The notes: generated by a model from the sequence alone, not told the origin. A DNA stretch of 64,000 nucleotides from Myoxocephalus aenaeus (GCA_038501785.1 JBAMJR010000025.1:4070001-4134000), one strand, 5' to 3'. Counted from the stretch's first letter, positions 42,465-54,555 are shown. Translations and numbers: made by a program.

Positions 42465-44012
42465 ACAATGCAGAGCGCTGACATGTCCATGCACACTCCT
42501 GCGTATTAAGTCGGCGTGTTTTTATTTATGTGGCCGTGTGTGAACGCAATCAATTTAACCATTGCACACACAATGTGGTGTTTTTGAATCAGATGGGAAT
42601 AATAGGCTTACAAGCTCTAAGCCCGTGTCCAAATAGATTTAGGTCTAGGCCCCCGAGGACACGGAGATCATTTAACAAACAGCCCTCCCTCACTAATTCC
42701 AGACTACTTAAGCTCTTCATGAGACAAATATCCAAATGAATGAAAACAATTTATTTATTTTTTTAAAGCAGCAGCTAACAAATAAATAAAAAAAAAAAAA
42801 CGTGCAGATAACTCCGCAGAGGAACAATAACACAGGGGGAGGATGAATAATAGAAGAGCCCAGCTCTTGTGTTTGGCAGGAGTCTGACTCTGCACCCCTC
42901 CCACAAGGCCCCGTCTTCAGGGACCCTGCTGGTTCAAAGACTTGGAAAATATGTAATTAATATCCAGACAGCACTCTCCGCACCAGGAAAACATCTCATC
43001 ACTGAGGTCACCTATTACGAGAGCGGCTTGTTTAGTTTTATTTGCTGGCTAAACATGGAAGGGAGGAAAGCTTGTATTCATCCCTGCACCCTGATGTCGA
43101 TTCAATCAGAGTGTGTGTTCCACGCTGCTGTTCTTCACTGTGACTACACACCACGAGCCCGGATACACAACCAGGGAGCAGGGACTCCTTTACATTGAGT
43201 GTGAGTCTGGGCAGCTGGAGCAGAGATACAGTGTGTTGGAAATACTGCTGCACGGAGATAAGGCAGACAGCATTACGGGATGTTGGGGAACAAAACGTTC
43301 ACTGCTTCTCTGCTGCATTGTGGGAGTGCCCTATATATAGACCATAAACCTCCCATCATCAGAATGTGGACAATCATATTCAATGGCGGAGGATACATAT
43401 CCAGCACTGGTGAGGAAATAGAGAGAGATGTCTGCCTCTGACATGGGCAGTGTTGCCAGATCAGATGGACAGTTTACAGCCCGCCCACTTCAATAAAAAA
43501 ACATTCAAATCCTGACCGTGCCAGAAATTAGTAAAACCATTACACAATATACAACATAGCATTAGCATTCAAAGCTTCATAACCACATCAAATAACCACA
43601 GAAGAAAAGTTAGAAAGACCAGACAACCAAATACACAATTTGCATTAAGGTCATGTCCTCCGTCATGTCATCAGATATTTATCAAATTGATTGACTCAAT
43701 AATATGCAGTTTGCTGAATTTTCTACCATAGCATTTTAGTTTGTGTTGTTTTCACAATCATTTCACCTCTACGTCCCATGCTGTTTATCCCAGCCCCAAT
43801 CTGGCAACTTTGACGGGTGGTGAGACCAAAAGCATGGCTGGATTATGAGACAATGGAGACCCGACGTTAGTGATAGAGGGTGAAAACATTCCGGATGGGT
43901 TTTAACATTGAAGGGAGACTTTTCCTTCACAGGACAAGACTCACATGTCACAGGAACATGTCGACCAAAGAACAAGTTCATCGCTCCATTATTTATATTT
44001 TTAATCATGTTT
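42463..44012. other. Unassigned, looks mostly single-copy
   Basis: Poly-A near 42788-42800. The frame 42869-43198 (109 codons) has no recognised domain. 42500-42990 is TAAT-rich and could hold conserved non-coding sequence; this is inference only. Confidence 0.4.
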
Positions 44013-44080
44013 TATAAGATAAGATAAGATAAAATAAGATAATCCTTTATTAGTCCCGCAGTGGACGATTCTCAAATTTG
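44013..44080 (-). mobile_element. LINE 3'-end fragment with (TAAGA)n tail
   Basis: TAAGATAAGATAAGATAAAA and TAATCCTTTATTAGTCCCGC, then AGTGG. On the minus strand this is a retroposon 3' end with a TTATC pentamer tail. Same family as 27641. Confidence 0.65.
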
Positions 44081-44089
44081 TCACCCGAT

Positions 44090-44297
44090 TTTTAGCCTTT
44101 TTTTAGGGTCCCTCCGACCCTCGTGCCCCGATGATACCTGTTTTTGGTTTTATGATCAATTCTATAGGGTAAAAATAAAGGAAAAGTACTTCAACTCAAA
44201 TTTTGATGAGAAGTATATTTGATCAAGTACTTTATATCGGGTGAAATATACCCGACGTTATGATGGTGTTACTATTTTTAACGTTAGTGTTCTAGGG
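44090..44297. mobile_element. One-ended piggyBac-like fragment
   Basis: The right border reads AACGTTAGTGTTCTAGGG followed by TTAA (44298-44301), which reversed is TTAACCCTAGAACACTAACG, a terminus I associate with fish TTAA-targeting elements. It contains the dyad GGGTGAAATATACCC near 44239. No matching left terminus was found. Confidence 0.4.
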
Positions 44298-44301
44298 TTA
44301 A

Positions 44302-44660
44302 GGGGGCGGGGCCACTTTGAGTGACAGGTGAGTCTAGAGGTGTCTCCTCCCAGCTGTGTTTGTGCTGCTGGGGCCTTTTGGAGAATGTCTTCCTGCTCAT
44401 TTCAGTCACATGATGTTGTACGCCGAGCATCCTGCTGGATGTGTGGGCGTCGGATGATGGGCTGGTGCTGGATGACATTCGTGCCCTCATACGTTTTCAA
44501 CGGGACATCAGGAACCACAGTGTCCTTAAAACTTGGAAATCCTGGAATACCGAACAGCAAAAAACAGAGAACTCTGGCAAGAACAAAAGAGTAGGCGTGG
44601 CTTCCTGGGGAAAAATGCCCCACCCCCTCTTCTACACAGGAGCAAGACATACTACCTTCA
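44302..44660. other. Unassigned
   Basis: The stretch is the start of a long open frame (plus, from 44441) that owes most of its length to the next repeat. It has no recognised domain of its own. Confidence 0.4.
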
Positions 44661-45612
44661 TAGTTATGGCCTCTTTCTGTTGTCTCTTTGTAGTTCTAAG
44701 GCATCACTGTGATTTTGCTTCTCTTTGTAGTTGTTTTGTGTCACTTTGTTATTGTTTTGGTCTTTTTTCTTTTCTTTTTTTTACCCCTTTTGTTGTTATC
44801 TTGAGTCTCTGTAGTTGTTTTGTGCCTCGTTGTGGGCCGTATGAGTCTCACTGTGGTTGTTTTTTGTTTCTTTGGGGATATTTCAAGTCTCTTTATAGTC
44901 CTTTCACGTCTTATCGTAGTCATTTTATGTCTCTTTGTAGTCATTTTGAGTCTCTTTGTAGTCATTTTGAGTCTTTTTGTAGTCATTTTGAGTCTCTTTG
45001 TAGTCATTTTGAGTTTCTTTGTAGTCATTTTGAGTTTCTTTGTAGTCATTTTGAGTCTCTTTGTAGTCATTTTGAGTATCTTTGTAGTCATTTTGAGTCT
45101 TTTTGTAGTCATTTTGAGTCTCTTTGTAGTCATTTTGAGTATCTTTGTAGTCATTTTGAGTCTCTTTGTAGTCATTTTGAGTCTTTTTGTAGTCATTTTG
45201 AGTCTCTTTGTAGTCATTTTGAGTCTCTTTGTAGTCATTTTGAGTCTCTTTGTAGTCATTTTGAGTCTTTTTGTAGTCATTTTGAGTCTTTGTAGTCATT
45301 TTGAGTATCTTTGTAGTCATTTTGAGTCTCTTTGTAGTCATTTTGAGTAACTTTGTAGTCATTTTGAGTTTCTTTGTAGCCATTTTGAGTCTCTTTGTAG
45401 TCATTTTGAGTATCTTTGTAGTCATTTTGAGTCTTTTTGTAGTCATTTTGAGTCTCTTTGTAGTCATTTTGAGTCTCTTTGTAGTCATTTTGAGTCTTTT
45501 TGTAGTCATTTTGAGTCTCTTTGTAGTCATTTTGAGTCTCTTTGTAGTCATTTTGAGTATCTTTGTAGTCATTTTGAGTCTCTTTGTAGTCATTTTGAGT
45601 CTTTTTGTAGTT
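44661..45612. repeat. 21-bp minisatellite, TTGTAGTCATTTTGAGTCTC units
   Basis: From 44935 to 45612 about 32 nearly identical 21-bp units follow each other (core TTGTAGTCATTTTGAGT), with TATC, TTTT and AACT variants at the join and one 18-bp unit near 45285. From 44661 to 44934 the same word is present in decayed form (CTCTTTGTAGTTGTTTTGTG), so the array is old at its left and young at its right. Since 21 is seven codons, frames stay open on both strands: a 284-codon plus frame (SHFESLC repeats) and a 238-codon minus frame (ETQNDYK repeats). Neither is credible as a gene. Confidence 0.93.
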
Positions 45613-47129
45613 GTTCCTGCTCCTATTGATACACTATACATGGCTCTTTCTAAACTAACGAAAACACTACGATTCTTAGTTTTAGGTGATTATACATGGA
45701 TGAAAACATAGTTTTAAATCAATCAATCCCCCTAAATGTTACACACTGTTCCTTTAATGTATCACACACAATGTTCATCATCTCTATTTCCAGCTTCTCC
45801 AATGTGAACACATTTTTTATTCAAGAGTTTTTCAGAAAAGAATGGACTGTGTAAGCGACGAACTCTTCATCGGTACCATACCTACTCTGTGGTTTATGAC
45901 GCCGCTCAAGCTGCATCCAAAACCGCTCAGACTCCCAGAAGCCCGAGCTGCTCGGGCCACAGTTGGTTATAGACGATGCATCAGACCTCATCTGTCTGAG
46001 CCGCTCAGAAACATCTTGAACCGTGCCGACATTACACCTGACAAATGACCAGCCTTCAGAGTGCGGCTTGTTCAGGTGCAGCCGGGTGATTCATGTCAGC
46101 GCGGCGCTCTCTGTCATCAGGTGTGTTTGCGGCGGAGCGGTAAGGAACCCGTTCTCAGACATGATGACTCTGTTAGATCTCATCAGTCTCGCATACTCAC
46201 CGAACCACACCACTCACTCCATGATGCTGTCAACTTACTTTTTTATAGTTCTCATCCTTTTGTAAACCTTGTGTATCTTATTCAGCGACTCCCTGCATTT
46301 CCCAGAATGCCCTTTGCTCGTCGCTTTCACACCATGTGGATGTGTGCGTATGGTCTTACACAACTGGGGCCCTCTGTTAAAAGTCTTCATTGGACTTTGT
46401 TTAACGCAAAGACATACCTACAAACTTCTCACATATATATATTGTTTCATTTAAAAAAATTATAATTAAAGAGCGTAAGTATTTGTGGCAGCAGGACGGT
46501 GAGTTTTAACACAAAAATATATTTCAGGTATAATAAAATAAACATGTTATCTGAATAATCAGCAGGGTATATCAGTTATAATACATATGATACCAACTAA
46601 ATACAGACAACAAACAAGCTCAATTACAAATGTGTTTTTTAAGTAAATTAAACAAGTGAACATCCAATATACTGCATGTCTGATATGCCAGAGTTAACAT
46701 CATTTAGCTGCTAGATTCTCTGTCATAAATCCCAAAATTATTTCTGTGTTTTGTCATGTTCTGTTGTTGTTGTTGTGGGTGTTAAAAACAGTTTTAATTT
46801 GAAATGTGAACTGTTAATGATTCAGTCCCTGTTATGAAACTGTCACATGAGCGCTAATGCAATCAGAAGTCCTGCTCATCACTGGAGTTAACTGGTGATG
46901 ACCCACCTCTGCTGCGTGACTCATGCGTGGTGTTTCGTTACCACGAGGACTGAATCACTTCCACTGACTCATTCACTGAGACTTTAGTATGCAGCGCAAT
47001 GACAAGGCCTCTGGTCTGAGGACAGGGGTTCCTCTGTTGCATCAGTGTGTCAGCGCCACGTTCATTTCAGTTTACAGTTTTATGTTGAAAGGCCCCAACG
47101 GACACGGATCCAAGCACAATAAACATGTT

Positions 47130-47132
<3 letters not shown>
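45613..47132. other. Unassigned, no gene seen
   Basis: Several short frames at 45842-46465 without recognisable domains. AT-rich from 46430. Confidence 0.4.

Positions 47133-47164
<32 letters not shown>
47133..47164. repeat. (AG)n microsatellite
   Basis: About 16 AG units. Confidence 0.95.
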
Positions 47165-47169
<5 letters not shown>

Positions 47170-47209
47170 TAGGATAGGGTGGTCTTTGCACTTAATGCTT
47201 CTGTAAGTT

Positions 47210-47740
47210 ATTAATAATAAGGGTAATTATTTAAAGGGGAACATTATGAATGAAGCTTCAAACTATTAGATACAGCCCTGAAAATTCCCCCCGTTTGCAC
47301 AGTATTATAATTACTGGAGCAGAAATGTGAAGCGCCTTCTAAATTCCTCTGAAGAGTCTTTGAAAAATAAAAAAGTCTGGAAGCTTCCTGCTTGGCAACT
47401 TGTGCTGTACTGTGCTGTAGTAATGTGTGACATCTGCATGCTGTAATTTTAGTGTTTCAGAGGTATTTAAAAATTGTTATCCAGCTAGTAATCCCATTAT
47501 TACCAAATGTGAATGTCTTATTGTTCTGTCACTGTAACAGAACACATTTACATGTTTCCTGTATCCTAATTGCAGTTGTATCTCATCTGTTTCCCTTAAC
47601 GGAGACAGAGTACACAAGGAAACTGCTTTTACTGCAGCTGTACACAGACGCTGTATTGTTCATTAAAAATGTTTTTTTTATGAACGACATCATGATCCTT
47701 GTCACGGGTCACATGGCAGAGACGTGAAGCGATCAATTAG
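47210..47740. promoter_or_regulatory. Candidate conserved non-coding block
   Basis: No repeat was recognised. TAAT/ATTA words are frequent (TAATAATAAGGGTAATTATT, AGTATTATAATTACTGG, AGTAATCCCATTATTACC). Appearance only; conservation cannot be judged here. Confidence 0.22.
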
Positions 47741-49794
47741 GTCCAGGCAGCAAAACTACTGGTTAAGGTTGGGATAAAGATCCTGAGTTTATGTTAAAAA
47801 AATAAACGTAACAACGTGACTATGAATAAATAACAATGGATAAGTTTGACTCAACGTCTGCCCCCAGAACAGAGGGGACTGTCTCTCTTTATTTTACCAC
47901 CTAACTTTCAATGACATCACATATTACCTCACCTGCTCTGACTCAGTGCTAAAAGAGTCGCCATGCAATGTATCCACGCTTTGCAGAAACATAGCTATAT
48001 TTTCTGGTGACTGGGCGGCTGAAACTAGAATAAATGGTCATTATAGATCTCAACTGAAACCTTTCAGTTTTGATTATTTATGACTTAACACCTAATTAGG
48101 GAATTGGGATTGTTTAAGTGGATTTGATGAATGCTTTTGAACTCTTATTCTATTCTTGGAGTGCTCAGACATTTGATTGATCCGGGCCCAGGCCTTTGTG
48201 TACCGTATTAGATGTGTTCTTCTCAACCCTACATTGTATAACTGTTAGATAATTGCTATAATACATAATCTGCTGTCCAGTATCTGCTGAGCGCCCCGGG
48301 CCAGATGTACCATGTGCTGGGCGTTTCCAGCCACGGCATCTTCCAGCTCACAGATGACCAATAATAATCCACTCATTTACACATGGTACAAACAATCTGC
48401 TCAACTCAGCTGCCGGCGCTCGTCTCACGCACTGACTGGTAATCTGCAGGTCTAGCCTCCTTAAAGCCGGAGCGGAGGAGCCGCAAAGAGATTGTGCGGC
48501 TTTTGTGGCCCCTAAACCTGCTCGGATAAGACAAAAAGAAGCAGCGTAATCTAAAGGGTGAAATGTATACCCATGACTGCCAAGAAAGAAGCGCCTCTGT
48601 GCCACTCTGCTGTTTGCAGGTATTTCAATCAGGTAATGTGCAGACACGGGGCGCAAAATCTTCCCCTTTCAGTACTAATAAACTTGAAATAATGTGTCAA
48701 ATGACTGAACATCTCCGTATTATTACCATCCATTCTTTGGGAATTATCCCCTGGACGCAGTCGGGGCTCAGTGTGTCGGCTGTCTGGTGAAGTCAGCTTA
48801 GGTCACCAATAACAACGAAAAAATAACCAAGATTGGTATTTCTGACAGCATTTTGAGCATCCTTGAAGAATAAAGTTCTCTGATATCTGAACCATTGCAA
48901 ATGCTGCCCTGCATTGAACACTGCATCACTGGTGTCATCTGTTATTTCTGTCTAATTATTGCTGACGAGAACGTGAATCACGGCTGTGTTCCTTGACTGT
49001 TATAAGTCTGGGATATTTCCTGTGAGATAGGCTGCTGTCACAATACCATTCACCAACACACCCACGGGTCGGTGAGTAGTTTCCCTCTTTCGGATGTGAT
49101 TACCGTATGATGACAACGTCTTTGTTTGAGCCGATCAGCCTCCAGGAGCTTTCACACATTTCAGAGAGTTCATGTCTTTCTGCTCCCGCTGTTTAAAAGA
49201 GCACCAGCAATCAATTCCAACTGCTTTCAACACTATTTCAGCCAATGACGTTGATTCTTCCTCGACCTTGTCCTCCCTCACCTCTCATGTAGAAGAACCG
49301 TATACGGATGCCGTTTTACAAACAAAGCAAGACTTATTAAATACTTTGGTCAGGCTTAAATACCCCTTCATCCAGTATTTACAGCTCCGTGTCTTAGCCA
49401 TGTCGTATAGTGTGATTCAGACCTGACAGACAGTCTACCAGCTGAATCCTCACAGCAGCATCTTCTTCTGGTTCCTTGTGTTGACAACAGGTTTACATTT
49501 AACACTCAGCGCATGTTTGAACACAAATGGATGAAGGAGTTTATTTGTTAGTCAAGATACAATAAATGATACAGCGTGAAACACTGGTACTTTATTCAGA
49601 GCGTTTGACACTTGGGTTATCACTAGGCTTCTGTAAACTGATATCATTTGAGCATTGTCAGTTCGGGATGGGTATCATGAGGATTATCTCTTAACAATGC
49701 TCATAATCGATACTTTCATCGGCTCTTTTTCGTTGCTAAATTTGCTTTTTTTAAATATTTTAGTTGAAAAAAGAATGAAATAACTATAAATATG
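47741..49794. other. Unassigned, looks mostly single-copy
   Basis: Short frames only (48348-48656 minus and 49172-49426 plus are the longest), with no recognised domain. Confidence 0.4.
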
Positions 49795-49928
49795 GCAAAT
49801 GGACCACTCAAAGTGCTTTAACACTGCATGCCATTCAGCTATTCATATGGGCTAGCGGAGCCGGGGATCAAACCACCGATCCTCTCATTGAAGGACGACC
49901 CAGCTCTACCACTGAGTCACAGTCACCC
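49795..49928 (-). mobile_element. tRNA-derived SINE, reverse, internally deleted
   Basis: CAAATGGACCACTCAAAGTG, CTTTAACACTGCATGCC, GGGCTAGCGGAGCCGGGGAT, CCACCGATCCTCTCATTGAA and GAGTCACAGTCACCC are the reversed tail and head of the SINE at 30221. The middle is missing. Confidence 0.8.
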
Positions 49929-50274
49929 TCAACTATGTTTCTAGAGCAGCAACACTCATGTTAACGGACATCAGTTATTCTCGTCAGACGACAGACGGAC
50001 GGCTTCTGCTCCAACGTGTTGCTAACAACGAGCTATTAGCCGAGCTAGCGCGCTGAGCTGGTGTAAACATAGAGAGACTGCAGACGGAGCAGATTGAGTT
50101 ATTGATTCTTCATCATGTTCACATGTTTGTGCTTGTTGAGCAGACGTATTGATAAAGGTTTGGATGTTTTACTCACGAAGGTTGTCGTCAACTCCAGTAA
50201 TCCTGGAGTTATCTTCTTGTCAACTGGTTCACTTCACTGCCGCTCTGCCCTGCTGTTCTGTTCGCTGACTCCAC

Positions 50275-50276
<2 letters not shown>
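49929..50276. other. Unassigned, possibly repeat-derived
   Basis: GTTGCTAACAACGAGCTATT and GCTGGTGTAAACATAGAGAG resemble text I associate with dispersed fish repeats, but I cannot name a family. Confidence 0.3.

Positions 50277-50309
<33 letters not shown>
50277..50309. repeat. (TG)n microsatellite
   Basis: About 16 TG units. Confidence 0.95.
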
Positions 50310-50312
<3 letters not shown>

Positions 50313-50689
50313 TAAATATGCGCTTCAATGCTCGTTTCCATCCAGGACCGGTATACTATTATTAGGAGTTGGTCCATTGAGATGAGCAGTAGGTGGCTCC
50401 AGTTCTCCAGTCAGTCATTATTAAAGAGCGTCCAACCACAAACTGTGAAAAATGTGTCATGCATTAACGTGAGGAAGGTTGCATCAGATCTGTGTGAAGC
50501 TACAATGGATGCTGAAGTCACATGCTTTGTGTTAGTCATCACTTATTTGGTGAATCTGTTGCATGGAGCTTTTATCCATACACAAACTGTTCTTCCTCAG
50601 CCAAGCGCCAAACTGTTTTTGCAATATGTCAATTTTTAGGGGGGTCTTTGTGAGACCTCTCCTGGATGAGTTATCGGCGCTGACCTGAC

Positions 50690-51295
50690 ATCAGAGGGAA
50701 CACCTGCAGTGTAGCATTGTGAGAGAAAGGGAGGAGGTCTGGCACTATTTGTGAATGATGAATGGTGTAACTCTGGGAACATGACTATAGAGCAACTCTG
50801 TACTAAGGATGCTGGGCCGTTAGCCTTTAGCATGAGGCCTTACTATCTATTAAGGGAACTCTCGCACGTTATCTGAGGTAAGTGAAGGGAGAAGCGGTGA
50901 AGGGAGAGGATCAGCGCTTGCCGCTGAGTCAGCAGGGTTGACGGTAGGAGTCGGCTTAGCAAAGCTACGAAGGCATGACCAGCCTTAACAGGTGACAGAC
51001 TCACTCGCTGGAAAACGGACTAAGTCAACTTCTGTGTGGAGGATGATGTTTCCACCGGGACTGCAGGGAGATTTTCCGACAGGAAGCCCTGGATTACCCC
51101 TGATATGAAGGCTCTCCTCAGGGAAGAGAAGAGGGCATTCATGAAAAAAGGAAGAGCTGAAGAATGTTTAGATGGAGGTAAGGAGGATCAGGGAGAGGAA
51201 AAACAGTTAGAGGATGAAAATGGAGGATCAGCTGCAGCAGAACAACAGCGGGGCCTTAAAACGTATATATCCACTGTTATCCACTGTTGCTGTTA
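50690..51295 (+). pseudogene. Broken LINE pol: endonuclease and pre-RT pieces
   Basis: Near 50730-50870 one frame reads GGGLALFVNDEWCNSG and later MRPYYLLRELSHVI, the conserved C-terminal part of the APE-type endonuclease of a fish non-LTR retrotransposon. A large deletion follows. From about 51030 the frame FCVEDDV...KPWITPDMKALLREEKRAF corresponds to the linker before the reverse transcriptase. Stops and missing segments make it inactive. It continues at 51623 after an inserted repeat. The clade (jockey/CR1-like or related) is not settled. Nothing was recognised at 50310-50689. Confidence 0.8.
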
Positions 51296-51622
51296 TTCTT
51301 GGTAGTTGTAACGTTTTCATAATGACTACTACTCTCATTATATGAATCATTTCTGTCATATTCATTGAATGTGCTGTAACTCTGTTACGTTGTTCATTGT
51401 GTACACGTGACACCTATTGCTTGTCTGTCCATCCTGATAGAGGATCCTCCTCTGTTGCTCTCCAAAAGATTTCTTCCCTTTTTCTCCCTTTTTTTTTGGT
51501 GGAGTTTTTCCTGAACCGATGTGAGGTCAAAGGTCAGAGGATGTCGTACAGATTGTAAAGGCCTCTGAGGCAAATTTGTAATTTGTGATGATGGGCTATA
51601 CAAAATAAATTGAATTGATTTA
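51296..51622 (-). mobile_element. Dispersed-repeat copy inserted in the LINE, reversed
   Basis: From about 51325, TTATATGAATCATTTCTGTC, GATAGAGGATCCTCCTCTG, TTTTTCCTGAACCGATGTGA, GGCAAATTTGTAATTTGTGA, TGATGGGCTATACAAAATAA and ATTGAATTG are the reverse complement of 40931-41215. The tail end is at 51622, directly before the LINE frame resumes (MKTISGYKEPNSK). The insertion is therefore younger than the LINE. Confidence 0.8.
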
Positions 51623-52930
51623 AATGAAAACCATCTCTGGCTACAAGGAACCCAACTCCAAGACTGTAGGGGACCAAAAGTGGGTGAATGATCTGAACGT
51701 ATTCTTCAACAGATTTGATCAGTCATGTGCCCCTCGCCCGGTCGCACATGATGAAGCCCCTGGAGAGGCTGGTCCTTCTCCATCTCGCTCCCTGGTGAGC
51801 CCATCAATGGATCCACGACAGTGTGAGTACCAACCTGGCATTGGAGTGGATGACGCTGTCCTCTACCTTCTGCATAGATGCCTCTCTAACCTGGAAAAGG
51901 CTGGAAACACAGTGAACCCTCAACACCATTGAGCCCACGCTTCTAAGGGACAAGCTGGAGCAGACCGGGGTGGGCCACCTCACTGCATGGATCCTGGACT
52001 ACCTCACCAACCATCCACAGTATGTGAGGATATGGGAATGTGACTCTGACATGGTTATCTGCAGTACGGGCGTCCCACAGGGAACCGTTCTGGTCCCCTT
52101 CCTCTTTACCCTTTAGACCTCCGACATTAAACAACAACTCTGTTACTGCCATCTGCAAAAGTTCTCTGACGACCCTGCAATTGCCGACGTTATTACGGAC
52201 AGGGGTGACAGGGAATACAGGGAGTACAGGGAATTAAACCAGGGCTCAGGAAAACCACTGGAAGTTCACCTGAACAATAAAGTGGACTGGACAGACAACG
52301 CAAATGCACTCTAAAAAAGGGGACAGAGCAGACTATCTGCTGAGGAAACTGGTCTTTTGGAGTGCAGGGAGCACTCCTGAGGACCTTTTTCAACTCTGTG
52401 GTGGCATCTTTTATGGATTGGTCTGCTGGGGCAGCAGCATCTTGACTGTCAACAGGAAAATACTCACCAGACTGGTTAAGAAGGCCAGCTGTGTGCTGGG
52501 ATGCCCCTGAGATCCAGTGGAAGTAATGGGAGAAAAGACGATGGTGGCTAAACTATCATCCCGGGTGGAGAACACCCCTCCCCCTCCATGCAGGACACTC
52601 TGACAGCACTGGGTAGCTCCTTCAGTGGACCCGCGGTGTGTAAAGGAGAGGTACCGCAGGTCCTTCTGTCCTGCTGCTGCTCACCTGCTCACAACCAACG
52701 CTGCTCCCAATAGAACGCACATACAAAAACAAAAATAATTAATTCATTCATGCAATATCAATATTAATGCATACCACTGTGCAATGTAAATACTCAACAT
52801 CATATTTCCTACATCACATTCAGTCCCATTATATTGTACTTTAGTTTCTGTTGTTTTTTTACAGTTTACTTATTTATTACACCTTTACCGTCTGATTACT
52901 AATTCATTCTTTGTTTTTTCTTGTCTTATC
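51623..52930 (+). pseudogene. Broken LINE pol: reverse transcriptase and 3' end
   Basis: The frame NDLNVFFNRFD begins the RT region, then YQPGIGVDDAVLYLLHR near 51830. The next conserved block, which should hold catalytic motif A (a DxxxAF-type word), is missing: the sequence jumps to LNTIEPTLL at about 51915 and the frame shifts. STGVPQGTVL (RT motif B region, about 52060) and FSDDPA (motif C, as FSDD) are still visible, followed by WTDNANAL, FYGLVCWGSS, LVKKASCVLGCP and VKERYR. Several stops interrupt it. The AT-rich text after 52730 is probably its 3' untranslated region. It cannot produce active enzyme. Confidence 0.88.
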
Positions 52931-53035
52931 TCATGCCGGGTCCCCCACAGCTGTCACAAGTGATGTTGTGATGATGTCATGCATGCATTACTCCAGTCTG
53001 CCAATATCTTCAGGATGTATCAGCAGAAATCCTAA

Positions 53036-53128
53036 CCCTTGTGTGGTCTTGGGGTCAAAATGACCCATCAACACACATACATATACACTCGTACATGGGT
53101 CATTTTGACCCCCAAGACAACACAAGGG
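53036..53128. mobile_element. Palindromic MITE with two GGTCAnnnTGACC sites
   Basis: The left arm (53036-53068) begins CCCTTGTGTGGTCTTGGGG and the right arm (53095-53128) is its near-exact reverse complement, with one substitution and one extra G. The loop is an ACACACATACATATACAC-like spacer. Each arm contains a 13-bp GGTCAnnnTGACC palindrome (53053-53065 with AAA, 53098-53110 with TTT). Similar GGGTC dyads occur in the piggyBac-like element at 20219. No clear target duplication was found. Confidence 0.72.
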
Positions 53129-54194
53129 GCATTGATGATTTACACTAAGCTTTGCCACAGTCACTTTTTACCTAATATTGTTCAGGTTTTTGGCGAATCA
53201 ACACTATTAAAAGTCATGCTACATCAGCTAATGCCCAGCTGACGTATTATGTGCCATTTGTACCACTGGCTGCTACAGACTCCAGGCAGAGTATCTGCTA
53301 TCATCAACACATGCAAGACATTCTCTTCTTGTCCCCATTTAGACTCCGTACAAACGTACTGTCAGGGTGATCGATAACCACCGCCACAGAGCAGGGCCCC
53401 TTTGTTTCCACATGGAGAATTGCCCTAACTACCAATTTTAATATGTAAACGTCAGCTAGGATGGATTTTAAATCCAGAGCTGGCGGGGTGGTGGATCAGA
53501 GCGGAGGGAGGTCCTGGCATCAATCATGTCAGAGAGTTGGAACAGAGCGGGCGTGACAAACGACCAGGCCCTCCATCAGCTTTTGGGCCCTGAATCTCCC
53601 ATTACAGGATGAGAGGAGCCCGTCATTTATATACTGCGCCCCAGCGTGGATGGGACAGGCCTCGCACATGCCTCCCTCTTTTTATGAATGTTGCTGCGGT
53701 TGGGGATTCTTCTATCAGTGTTGGTGAATTATCTTCACTGAGCCGTATCGAGGCTCCAGGATTGGGACACACACAGCTCAGTATGTGACTTACATAGGCG
53801 CGCTGTGCTAGCTTGTTTGCTGAGGCCACCGATAAACGCTGCAATGCTGTATCTATTTTTAAGCTGCTGTCCCTGCTTGCTACTGCAAGGCAATATCTTC
53901 TCTCTTTCAAACGGGAGGGAAGAACACAAATCTGAAAGGAAAGCTCTTTCAGGAAAAAGGTGATATACAGGTGGGAAGTATTTTTTATTTTTATTTTTTA
54001 TCGGCGTCTTCAAATGTAGATACAAACAGTGACATGTTTCCCAATAGGAAATGATTCCACAAAGGAGGGCTTACTAAAGACAGGTGGTGCTCTGATATGG
54101 TGAGGACATGGCATGGTCTGTTGGGTGGATGAGCTTATTGCAGGCAGCAACCTCCGGTTCTGAAAGTTGCATATAATGAATTGCTCTAAACCGG
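53129..54194. other. Unassigned, looks single-copy
   Basis: Includes a small dyad GGATTTTAAATCC near 53465. No recognised gene. Confidence 0.4.
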
Positions 54195-54245
54195 CATTCT
54201 TTCTAATGGCCTTCAGGGGGCGACTGCTCTGCTTGTTAAAAGGAG
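54195..54245. repeat. Dispersed repeat fragment, partner of 30020
   Basis: CATTCTTTCTAATGGCCTTC, then AGGGGGCGACTGCTCTG. Confidence 0.6.
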
Positions 54246-54295
54246 TCTGAGACAATGATGCTGCGTCTCACTTGATTTATTACCTCAGTTACCTC

Positions 54296-54555
54296 AGCGT
54301 TTGTGGTTGAGAGGTAGAGAGGGTCTAATAGAAAGACTGGCGGTTTGATCCCCTGCTCCTCCACCATGAATGTCAACGTGTCCTTGGCCAAGATACTGAA
54401 TCCCAAATTGCTCCTGAAGGCTGTTAGTATAGATCTGGAGACACCTTCTACGGCAGCCTCTGCTATCAGGGTATGTCTCTCTGTGTGAATGGGTGAATGG
54501 TGACTTGAGGGGTATAGCTCTTTGAATGGTCAGAAGACTAGAAAGTCGATTTATT
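54296..54555 (+). mobile_element. tRNA-derived SINE, diverged full-length copy
   Basis: The head has GTGGTTGAGAGGTAGAGAGG (A-box-like) and GGTTTGATCCCC (B-box-like). The body has CAACGTGTCCTTGGCCAAGA and CCCAAATTGCTCCTGAAGG; the tail has GAATGGGTGAATGG, CTTTGAATGGTCAGAAGACT and AGAAAG. Same family as 30221, older. Confidence 0.75.

Noticed and set aside
44441..45641. ORFs of 284 codons (+), 176 codons (+) and 238 codons (-)
   Set aside because: They are translations of a 21-bp minisatellite in several frames; no unique domain.
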